Assembly: GCA_012513125.1 (NCBI GenBank)
Contig: JAAZCS010000021.1
Span: forward strand, 1-8,824
Source of the DNA: Treponema sp.
GTDB lineage: Bacteria > Spirochaetota > Spirochaetia > Treponematales > Treponemataceae
Reading direction: 5' to 3'
Length of the DNA: 8,824 bases
Part shown: in pieces, positions 1 through 6,085 of the stretch
Layout: each line of letters opens with the position of its first letter
Position numbering within the stretch: position 1 is the stretch's first letter
Notes under the pieces: generated by a model
The model's database searches: none
Seen by the model: only the letters and a program-made list of their open reading frames with translations
What the model was told of the DNA's origin: nothing
Program-made: the position numbers and the translations under genes

Positions 1-479
1 ATGAGGAATTATCAAAAAAAGGCGAAATTATTTCAACAAAAATTTTAATTGAAACGATGTCTGGCAAAGGTTCTGAAATCGGAAGAAACTTTGAAGAGGT
101 TAAATCGTTAGTTTTAATGACTGAAGAAAAAATTGGTCAAGATTTAAGCGGTATTTTAGGTGTTTGCCTTGATACTTGTCATATTTGGGATGGCGGATAT
201 GATATTGTCAATTCTCTTGATGACGTTGTTGAACATTTTGATTCAGTTATTTCTCTGAAAAGGCTTCATGCAATCCATTTAAATGACAGTATGAATGAAT
301 TGGATACACATAAAGATAGACATGAAAAAATAGGGGAGGGAAAAATTGGTTTTGATGCTTTGTGTTCAGTAATAAATCATCCGAAATTGCATGAAAAACC
401 TTTTATTTTGGAAACTCCAAATGACCAAAATGGATATAAGAAAGAAATAGAAATGTTACGAAATAGTTTTAAATATTAG
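1..479 (+). CDS. nfo: Endonuclease IV (AP endonuclease), C-terminal part, truncated by the window edge
   Basis: This is the C-terminal portion of a metal-dependent apurinic/apyrimidinic endonuclease of base-excision repair, a cytoplasmic enzyme that nicks DNA 5' of abasic sites. The frame is open from base 3 and gives about 158 residues; the whole family protein is about 280, so the N-terminal half lies outside the window. An ATG at 57 is internal, because conserved family sequence ([14 protein letters not shown]) runs through it. Seven of the nine metal ligands known from E. coli Nfo are recognisable: the Glu of LIETMSG, Asp and His of CLDTCH, His of HLNDS, Asp and His of KDRHEKIG, and Glu of LETP. 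The remaining two would be upstream. The protein ends shortly after the last ligand, as is normal for the family. It converges on the neighbouring minus-strand gene, with 8 bp between the two stop codons. Confidence 0.95.
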   Translation, partial: EELSKKGEIISTKILIETMSGKGSEIGRNFEEVKSLVLMTEEKIGQDLSGILGVCLDTCHIWDGGYDIVNSLDDVVEHFDSVISLKRLHAIHLNDSMNELDTHKDRHEKIGEGKIGFDALCSVINHPKLHEKPFILETPNDQNGYKKEIEMLRNSFKY

Positions 480-487
480 TAAAAATG

Positions 488-2164
488 TTATGAAAGATAA
501 TTTTGCAAGAATGGGTAAGTTCTTATAAATTCAGATTTATCATTATGAAAGTCAGAAGTAATTTTATCAAAATGAGCAGCAAATTCATCCATTTTTAGCA
601 AACTCTTACTGTTTAAAAATTCTTCTTTTTCTGTGATGATTTCTTTTTTTTGCAACAGTTCAGTAATGTTTGATTTTTGAATTCCGTTAATTTTCATGCT
701 TTTTGAACAAAGAGAGAATGTTTTGATTTTGTTATTTGCAGCAATTTTACTTTCAAACCACCAAGCAAACATTTTCATTCTTGTATCTGTTAGAACTTTG
801 TTATTGTCATAATCAGTTGCAAATTCTGTGTTTGCACTGAACAAAATGTTTGTATTCATTTTATCTATTGAAGTTAATTTTGTTGAAGTGGAATGAAAAT
901 TTTGTTCGCTTCTGCTTCCTTTTATATGAGTAAGTTTTTCTGGAAAAGATAAATCAAGCCCCGCCGTATAGATAGATTTACAACCGCAGAAACATGCGAA
1001 ATTCCATGCCGAAGAAGCAACTGAGCCTCCGGTTCCAAGATTTCCAATAGAAAAGTTTTGATTATAGTTTTCTTTGATTTTTGTTTCAACAAATTCACCA
1101 ATGGAAAAATTTGATGAAAAAAGAACGATTTTTTTACAGTCAAAATTAAAAACGGATGGATAAACAGAAATTTCTGTTATGAGTATACTAGACGGCGCTT
1201 TTAGCCCATTGATGTGATTGTAAGCCCAGAATTGTGGGTCTGTAAGAATTATAAAATCTGGTTTAAAACCAATTTTTGCCAATATTGGATATGCTGTTTC
1301 AACACAAATAATAATCATTCTATTTTTCAATTCTGATAAATAAGGAAGAATATCTTGAAGGGATGGACCTGCGGCTAAAATAAGAAATGGTAAATCATTG
1401 TCTATTACTATTTTTGAATTTTCATAAATTGATACAAAATCTCGTTTTTTCATTTCATTTAAATTTGTAAGACTGTTTTTTGTCCATAATTTGCCAAATT
1501 TTTTTAATGTTGCAGCATTTATATCATTCTTTTTTATATTTCTTTTGATTATCGTTTTTATTGTATTAAAATAGTCCATGTTGTGAATTTGAAAATTATT
1601 GTTATCAAAATAAAATGAATCGGAAACTCCTTCATCACCAATATTCACTCTGTTTGGATTTTCAATTAGCTGAAGAATCGATTCTGAGGGACAAGAAATT
1701 GCCAAAATGAGGTTTTCATGTTTGAATATTTTTTCCCAAGAAACAATTGACATAGAAGCGAAAAAATGATTTAAATCAGGTTCAATAAGAATGAGCTTTT
1801 TATCTGCAAAAACTTCTGAAAATTCAATCGCTTGATATCCAATTCCAAAACCATAGAAAATTATATTTGTTTTTCCATTTATTTGATTATTTTTTGTAGC
1901 TTGAATTGCTTCGTTTTTTGGATTATATGCCGAATGAAGTCTTATTTTTGTATCTTGAAGATTCTTTTTTACAATTTCATCAGCGGTATAATTGTTGTCT
2001 TTTGCTTTGTAAATATTCCAGAATGGAAATAAAAGATTAAAAGTATTTTCAGAAGTGTTATTAAAAGTTGAAGAAATTTTTTCAATATCTTTTTTATATA
2101 AATCAAATAGAAAGGGAAATCTTGATGAGAATAATTCTAGATTTTTATTCCAGATTGAGTTCAA
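488..2164 (-). CDS. Maf/DUF115 family protein, probable flagellin or surface glycan transferase (TTG start)
   Basis: A 558-residue protein of the Maf (motility associated factor)/DUF115 family. Characterised members transfer nonulosonic acids to flagellin in the cytoplasm; related archaeal MptE enzymes are pterin pyrophosphokinases, which is why such genes are often annotated that way. Visible features are an N-terminal Rossmann-like stretch (FYGFGIGYQAIEF about 103-115, LIEPD 126-130) and the DUF115 core: LAAGPSL 263-269, KPDFIILTD 301-309, GTGGSVASSAW 377-387, AGLDLSFP 401-408 and HIKGSRSE 413-420. No signal peptide is seen. The start must be the TTG at 2164: a stop codon lies two codons upstream, the next Met is about 195 residues in, and GGAGA sits 9 nt ahead. 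The gene begins inside the last 20 bp of the transpeptidase gene, so translation is probably coupled. The flagellin target is inferred from the family; no flagellin gene is in the window. Confidence 0.85.
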   Translation of the reverse strand: MNSIWNKNLELFSSRFPFLFDLYKKDIEKISSTFNNTSENTFNLLFPFWNIYKAKDNNYTADEIVKKNLQDTKIRLHSAYNPKNEAIQATKNNQINGKTNIIFYGFGIGYQAIEFSEVFADKKLILIEPDLNHFFASMSIVSWEKIFKHENLILAISCPSESILQLIENPNRVNIGDEGVSDSFYFDNNNFQIHNMDYFNTIKTIIKRNIKKNDINAATLKKFGKLWTKNSLTNLNEMKKRDFVSIYENSKIVIDNDLPFLILAAGPSLQDILPYLSELKNRMIIICVETAYPILAKIGFKPDFIILTDPQFWAYNHINGLKAPSSILITEISVYPSVFNFDCKKIVLFSSNFSIGEFVETKIKENYNQNFSIGNLGTGGSVASSAWNFACFCGCKSIYTAGLDLSFPEKLTHIKGSRSEQNFHSTSTKLTSIDKMNTNILFSANTEFATDYDNNKVLTDTRMKMFAWWFESKIAANNKIKTFSLCSKSMKINGIQKSNITELLQKKEIITEKEEFLNSKSLLKMDEFAAHFDKITSDFHNDKSEFIRTYPFLQNYLS

Positions 2165-4004
2165 TTGTCATATTCTCCGTAAATGGCGTTCCTGCAGCTG
2201 GAGATTGACTTGTAACCCATCCACTTCCATTGATTGTAACTTTAACATTATCTTTATTTAGTAATGGGAGTAAGTCTTTCTTAGATTTTCCTGTAAAATC
2301 AGGCACTGTATCAGTTAGTTCCATTCCTTTATTTGTTGAAATTGTAATAATTCCATTATGTTCCAAAGATGCAGCACCACCTCTGCTCATTCCCAAATGG
2401 TCAATAATAATATCTGCAGCTTGTGCAATTACAGGGGCAACAATTCTTCCTGCATACGTTTCACCTTTAGCTTTTTCAATTACAATGTACAAAACAATTT
2501 CGGGGTTATCAATTGGAAATATTGCCATACAGTTTGAAAGAAAATCAGTGTCGCTATAGCCACCTGTTGTTTTGTTTGCCATTTGTGCTGTTCCTGTTTT
2601 TACACCAATCGAAACATCACCTAGTTTTGCTCTTGAACCAGTTCCAGATTGAGTAGTTTCTTCCATGCAACTGAGTACATAATCAGCAGAGGATTTACTT
2701 AAAACTCTATCTTTATATTCAGGCGTATGTTCAAAGAAAATAGTACCATCTTTATTTGTAATTTTATGAATTACTGATAACTTTACTGGAATTCCACCGT
2801 TTGCAATGGCTGTTGCTGCTTGAACCATCTGTAATGCAGAAACGCTTATTTCTTGTCCAATTGCGATGGTTGGTTTTGAGCGTGCAGACCAAAGTTTGCT
2901 TGAAACTTCTTTTACGGAACCGCTTGTTTCTGAAGGAAGCTCAATTCCTGTTTTCTGTCCAAACCCAAGTTGTTTTATTCGTGAAATGAAAACTTCGTCG
3001 CTAACTCTGTCGCTTATTTGACCCAATACATCATTGCATGAAAATCTTAGGGCATCTCTTGGAGTTAGCCAGCCATGATGTTCCAAACATTTTATTTTTA
3101 CTGATTCACCGTTTTGTAATTTTTTTTCATAAGCACCATCACAAAAGAATGAATCATTCGGTGAGATTCCTTTTTCGTCATAAACTAATCCAACTGTAAA
3201 AATCTTGAATACAGAACCAGGTTCGTATGCATACATTGCAGGTCTATCAATTCTTTCTTCTGGAGTTGATAAATTGTATTGATTTAAATTCGTAGATGGA
3301 AGACTTACATATGAAAGAATTTCGCCAGTTTGAGAATTTGCAGCGATTAGCATCATGCTTTCGGCGTTTGTGTCATTAATTGCTTGTACTGATAGTTGTT
3401 CAAGCTTGTATTGAAGATTTGTATCTATTGTTAAAAAAACATTCTGTTGTGATTTTTCACTTGGATTTTCAATATTAGGTTTCAAAATTGTTTCTTCCGA
3501 AAATTCAATTCCTGCCAACCCTTTTCCTTCATCACCCATATATCCAATAAGTTGTGAAGCTAAATTATTGTTTGGATAAATACGCCCAGGAATCTTTTCG
3601 TAGCTAATGAAATTATAATTGTTTTCATCAGCGAGTTGTTGCACTAATTCACAGACATCTGAATCAACTTTCTTTTTAAGATATGTAAATGATTTTGTTT
3701 TGTTTATAAGAAGTAATACTTCTTCTTGTGTCATTGATAAAATAGGAGCAATCTTTTTGCTAAAATCTTCTTTGTCTTTAATCTGTTTTGGTGAAACACC
3801 TATATGAAAAAAGTTCGTTTGAACAGCAAGTGGATATCCATCCCTATCAAAAATTGAACCTCGTTCTGTTGATTTTTCTGCGTTTTGAATGATACTTGGT
3901 GGATTAGATGCAAGTTTAGTATATGAATAAAGAATATATCCGATAAGAAGCATGCAAACAATAAAGAAAATGACTAATCGTTTAGTTTTAAAAAAATCGT
4001 TCAT
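2145..4004 (-). CDS. ftsI: FtsI-like class B penicillin-binding protein (peptidoglycan D,D-transpeptidase) with C-terminal PASTA domain
   Basis: A 619-residue monofunctional transpeptidase that crosslinks peptidoglycan, anchored in the inner membrane with its catalytic part in the periplasm. Domain order: short cytoplasmic tail, one membrane segment (about 9-28), PBP dimerisation domain opening with the typical RGSIFDRDGYPLA (48-60), transpeptidase domain, and one PASTA domain (about 565-618). All three active-site motifs are intact: SVFK 264-267 (nucleophile Ser264), SCN 322-324 and KTGT 469-472. The sequence around them looks like the FtsI/SpoVD/PBP2x group rather than the elongation-type PBP2, so a septal role is likely but not proven. 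It follows the signal peptidase gene by 9 bp and overlaps the Maf gene by 20 bp. A Shine-Dalgarno is poor (AGGA about 15 nt away), and the preceding TGA is in frame, so coupling to lepB translation is plausible. No other dcw-cluster gene is adjacent. Confidence 0.93.
   Translation of the reverse strand: MNDFFKTKRLVIFFIVCMLLIGYILYSYTKLASNPPSIIQNAEKSTERGSIFDRDGYPLAVQTNFFHIGVSPKQIKDKEDFSKKIAPILSMTQEEVLLLINKTKSFTYLKKKVDSDVCELVQQLADENNYNFISYEKIPGRIYPNNNLASQLIGYMGDEGKGLAGIEFSEETILKPNIENPSEKSQQNVFLTIDTNLQYKLEQLSVQAINDTNAESMMLIAANSQTGEILSYVSLPSTNLNQYNLSTPEERIDRPAMYAYEPGSVFKIFTVGLVYDEKGISPNDSFFCDGAYEKKLQNGESVKIKCLEHHGWLTPRDALRFSCNDVLGQISDRVSDEVFISRIKQLGFGQKTGIELPSETSGSVKEVSSKLWSARSKPTIAIGQEISVSALQMVQAATAIANGGIPVKLSVIHKITNKDGTIFFEHTPEYKDRVLSKSSADYVLSCMEETTQSGTGSRAKLGDVSIGVKTGTAQMANKTTGGYSDTDFLSNCMAIFPIDNPEIVLYIVIEKAKGETYAGRIVAPVIAQAADIIIDHLGMSRGGAASLEHNGIITISTNKGMELTDTVPDFTGKSKKDLLPLLNKDNVKVTINGSGWVTSQSPAAGTPFTENMTIELNLE
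2174..2178 (-). promoter_or_regulatory. Shine-Dalgarno GGAGA that fixes the TTG start of the Maf/DUF115 gene
   Basis: GGAGA reads on the minus strand 9 nt before the TTG at 2164. It lies inside the last codons of the upstream transpeptidase. An ATG between it and the TTG is in the transpeptidase frame and ends after eight codons, so it is not the start of the Maf protein. Confidence 0.7.
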
Positions 4005-4013
4005 AATAAATAA

Positions 4014-4523
4014 TCACTTTCCTACCGCTTTTCCTATAATATCTTTTATAGAAACAAATCCATAATTTCTAGAATCAACAGATTCTTGATAATTATCACC
4101 GAGAACAAAAATATATCCTTCTGGAACAAATTCTGCATATTTTAATTTATCATATTCATCTTTTAGCAAAGGAATTTTCGTATTATCGATTAGTAAATAA
4201 TACTGTGAATCAACCAAAAAATCCAGATGTTCGCCAGGTGTTAATACACAACGTTTTATGACAATTTTGTTGTCATGCAAAAATGTAACGATTTCATTTT
4301 TTGAAGGTGAATTATATTGATGTATGTATGATTCTGAAAAAGGTTTGTGAATTCCATATGCAAGTTTATTTATAATAATAGAATCGCCTTGTTTTAGATT
4401 TGGACTCATGGATGAACCAGATATGTGCAGAACATCAAAAGCGAAAAACTTCAGAAAAAGCCCTAAAAAAACTCCTAGTAGTGTTAGCATAAATAAATTG
4501 TTAAACGATTTCTTCCCCAACAT
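4014..4523 (-). CDS. lepB: Type I signal peptidase
   Basis: A 169-residue membrane serine protease (S26 family) that removes signal peptides from exported proteins on the outer face of the cytoplasmic membrane. One N-terminal membrane segment (about 9-29) is followed by the catalytic boxes: SGSSMSPNL with the nucleophile Ser38, VIKRCVLTPGE with the general base Lys90, and GDNYQESVDSRNYG (142-155), which matches the family's GDNR..S.DSR..G box. Tyr replaces Arg in GDNR. The length fits the compact single-anchor type seen in Gram-positives rather than the longer E. coli enzyme. The ATG at 4523 is preceded by AAGG at 7-nt spacing and a good promoter, making it the first gene of a minus-strand operon with the transpeptidase and Maf genes. 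It may be one of several signal peptidases in the genome; that cannot be judged here. Confidence 0.95.
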   Translation of the reverse strand: MLGKKSFNNLFMLTLLGVFLGLFLKFFAFDVLHISGSSMSPNLKQGDSIIINKLAYGIHKPFSESYIHQYNSPSKNEIVTFLHDNKIVIKRCVLTPGEHLDFLVDSQYYLLIDNTKIPLLKDEYDKLKYAEFVPEGYIFVLGDNYQESVDSRNYGFVSIKDIIGKAVGK

Positions 4524-4540
4524 TGTACAACCTTATAAAC

Positions 4541-4569
4541 TTAAAAATTTATTGTAAAATGAATAATAT
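4541..4569 (+). promoter_or_regulatory. Weak candidate promoter for the LysM-M23 operon
   Basis: TTAAAA (4541-4546), a 17-nt spacer and TAATAT (4564-4569) form a weak plus-strand match, 4 of 6 in each box. It would start transcription about 14 nt before the ATG at 4590 and lies on top of the minus-strand promoter. In such AT-rich DNA this could arise by chance, but the divergent gene needs some promoter in this gap. Confidence 0.25.
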
Positions 4570-4579
4570 TTTATGTCGA
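4551..4579 (-). promoter_or_regulatory. Sigma-70-like promoter for the lepB-ftsI-Maf operon
   Basis: On the minus strand TCGACA (4574-4579, 5 of 6 to TTGACA) is separated by exactly 17 nt from TACAAT (4551-4556, 5 of 6 to TATAAT). Transcription would begin near 4544, giving a leader of about 20 nt before the lepB ATG at 4523, with AAGG at 4531-4534 as ribosome binding site. This is the only strong promoter match in the 66-bp divergent gap. Confidence 0.65.
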
Positions 4580-4589
4580 TAGATTTATT

Positions 4590-5819
4590 ATGGAAATAAT
4601 AAGTTACGTTCAGAATCAACAAGAAAAAAGAGCTTTTCCTTTATTTATTAAAAGAAATGTTCAAAGTTTAAAATCTCTGAATAAAAGAAATTATCATGCA
4701 GAAATAAATCATTCAATTTACACTATAAATGAAAAGGAATTTACTGCACAAAAGGTTAACTACAAATTTTCAATTAAATCCTTTTTGATAGAAACAGGAA
4801 AAAAGGGTTTTGATTTTTATAACCTGATAAAGAATAATATAAAAAAGATTTCTATTTCGATTTTAATAATAATAACATTCGCTTCTTCACTTTATTTCGT
4901 TTTAAATAGAATTTCATATAATAAAAATCATACTAATCAATTATATATGAATAGCGAAGATTTTTTAGAAATTGAACGCCTTAATTCTTTAATGGAAAAT
5001 TTTGCATTGGAAAATACAACCCAATATGATGAAAATGGAAATATTTTAAATATTGATGTAAGTGATTTTGTGCCAAACTTTAGAGAGCCAGTTTCATATA
5101 ATAATTACACAGTAAAGAAAGGAGATACTATTAGTGGCATTGCAAAGAAATTTGGGCTTTATAATATTTCAACACTGATTTCTGTGAACGATATAGGAAA
5201 TGTTCGTCAGCTTGCAGCAGGTCAAAAGCTAAAGATTCCTTCTCTTGATGGAATTGTTTATACTGTAAAAAAAGGCGATAGTTTAGCTTCAATTGTAAAA
5301 CAAAAGAATGTTAAGCTTGAAGATTTAGTTGATGTAAATGAATTGGCAAATGAAGAATTGACTGTAAATCAGGTTTTGTTTCTTCCGGGCGTTGGACTTG
5401 ATTCTGTTGCGTTAAAATCTGCTTTAGGTGATTTATTTAAACTTCCAATAACTGCAAAATTCCGTTGGAGTTCGCCTTATGGTTCTAGAATTGATCCTAT
5501 TGCAAATGTTCAATCTTTCCATACAGGTGTTGATATGGCTTGCCCTACGGGAACTCCAATTTTAGCTTCTATGAGCGGTAAAATTACTGTTACAGGAGTT
5601 AGCCGTGTTTACGGAAACTATGTTATAATAGACCACGGAAATGGATATCAAACTTTATATGCCCATATGTCAAAAATAATTGCAAAGAAAGGGCAGTGGA
5701 TAAGTCAGGGGTCAAGAATTGGATTAGTTGGAAGTACAGGTTATTCCACTGGTTCACATCTTCACTTTTCAGTTTATAAGAATGGAAAGATGATTGATCC
5801 AATGAGTGTTTTAAAATAA
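4590..5819 (+). CDS. Membrane-anchored M23 peptidase with two LysM domains
   Basis: A 409-residue peptidoglycan-acting protein. Domain order: a basic, polar N-terminal region of about 85 residues with no signal peptide; one membrane segment (about 87-106); LysM 1 (about 172-217, YTVKKGDT); LysM 2 (about 223-266, YTVKKGDS); and a C-terminal M23/LytM peptidase domain (about 290-409). The catalytic set is complete: zinc ligands His311 and Asp315 in HTGVD and His392 in HLH, with His359 (YAHMS) and His390 as the catalytic histidines of the LytM scheme. It therefore probably cleaves peptide crosslinks in the periplasm, unlike degenerate EnvC/NlpD-type activators. The ATG at 4590 is the only usable start: a stop lies ten codons upstream, no GTG or TTG comes between, and the next Met is residue 120. 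It has no clear Shine-Dalgarno. First gene of a plus-strand operon, divergent from lepB. Confidence 0.93.
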   Translation: MEIISYVQNQQEKRAFPLFIKRNVQSLKSLNKRNYHAEINHSIYTINEKEFTAQKVNYKFSIKSFLIETGKKGFDFYNLIKNNIKKISISILIIITFASSLYFVLNRISYNKNHTNQLYMNSEDFLEIERLNSLMENFALENTTQYDENGNILNIDVSDFVPNFREPVSYNNYTVKKGDTISGIAKKFGLYNISTLISVNDIGNVRQLAAGQKLKIPSLDGIVYTVKKGDSLASIVKQKNVKLEDLVDVNELANEELTVNQVLFLPGVGLDSVALKSALGDLFKLPITAKFRWSSPYGSRIDPIANVQSFHTGVDMACPTGTPILASMSGKITVTGVSRVYGNYVIIDHGNGYQTLYAHMSKIIAKKGQWISQGSRIGLVGSTGYSTGSHLHFSVYKNGKMIDPMSVLK

Positions 5820-5829
5820 TTGGTGTTTA

Positions 5830-5835
5830 GAGGTG
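5830..5835 (+). promoter_or_regulatory. Shine-Dalgarno GAGGTG for the zinc-ribbon protein
   Basis: GAGGTG precedes the ATG at 5840; GAGG ends 6 nt before it. It lies in the 20-bp gap after the M23 peptidase stop and favours 5840 over the in-frame ATG at 5855. It is one of the strongest ribosome binding sites in the window. Confidence 0.65.
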
Positions 5836-5839
5836 ATTA

Positions 5840-6085
5840 ATGGTTTCTGTTGCAATGTGCAAGCAGTGTGGAAAAATAAACAATATAAATTATAAGTATT
5901 GTCCATGGTGCGGTGCTTTACAGAATGATTATCATAATGATACACATATAGAAACTGTTTTTTCAATTTTGGAAGAAAAGCAAAATGATATTCAATTACA
6001 AGAAATCTCAGCGATGGAAAAACAATTGGATGAGCTTGATAGGGAATTATCAATTATAGAAGTAGGTTTGGGGATTCATAAATGA
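5840..6085 (+). CDS. Small zinc-ribbon/coiled-coil protein of unknown function
   Basis: An 81-residue protein without a signal peptide or membrane segment, so probably cytoplasmic. It opens with a four-cysteine zinc ribbon, CKQCG (Cys7, Cys10) and CPWCG (Cys21, Cys24), spaced CxxC-x10-CxxC. An acidic, strongly helical region (about 37-75) then shows regular Leu/Ile spacing compatible with a short coiled coil. Such ribbons bind zinc and often mediate protein or nucleic-acid contacts, but no specific function can be read from the sequence. It is a real gene rather than a chance frame: it has a strong GAGGTG site, starts 20 bp after the M23 gene, and its stop overlaps the next start as ATGA, which implies coupled translation. 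A conserved partner of one of the flanking envelope genes is possible but is inference. Confidence 0.8.
   Translation: MVSVAMCKQCGKINNINYKYCPWCGALQNDYHNDTHIETVFSILEEKQNDIQLQEISAMEKQLDELDRELSIIEVGLGIHK

Noticed and set aside
507..524. Small inverted repeat AAGAA/TTCTT near the convergent gene ends as a terminator
   Set aside because: The stem is only 5 bp and AT-rich, has no adjoining T-run, and lies inside the 3' coding end of the Maf gene.
488..2164. Annotating the DUF115 protein as a pterin pyrophosphokinase (MptE-like)
   Set aside because: That function belongs to archaeal relatives; the length and N-terminal region fit bacterial Maf-type proteins better.
2230..2559. 109-codon plus-strand open frame inside the transpeptidase region
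   Set aside because: It lies antisense to the conserved transpeptidase/PASTA coding sequence and has no recognisable motif.
4535..4549. AT-rich imperfect inverted repeat in the divergent gap as an operator
   Set aside because: The arms match poorly (AAACTT/AAATTT with mismatches at the centre), as expected by chance in such AT-rich DNA.
5104..5386. Direct repeats within the M23 gene
   Set aside because: These are the two LysM domains; similarity is at the protein level (YTVKKGD) with diverged codons, so this is not a recent DNA repeat.
5811..6053. 80-codon minus-strand open frame opposite the zinc-ribbon gene
   Set aside because: It lies antisense to a gene with a strong ribosome binding site, a cysteine motif and an ATGA overlap, and shows no family motif of its own.
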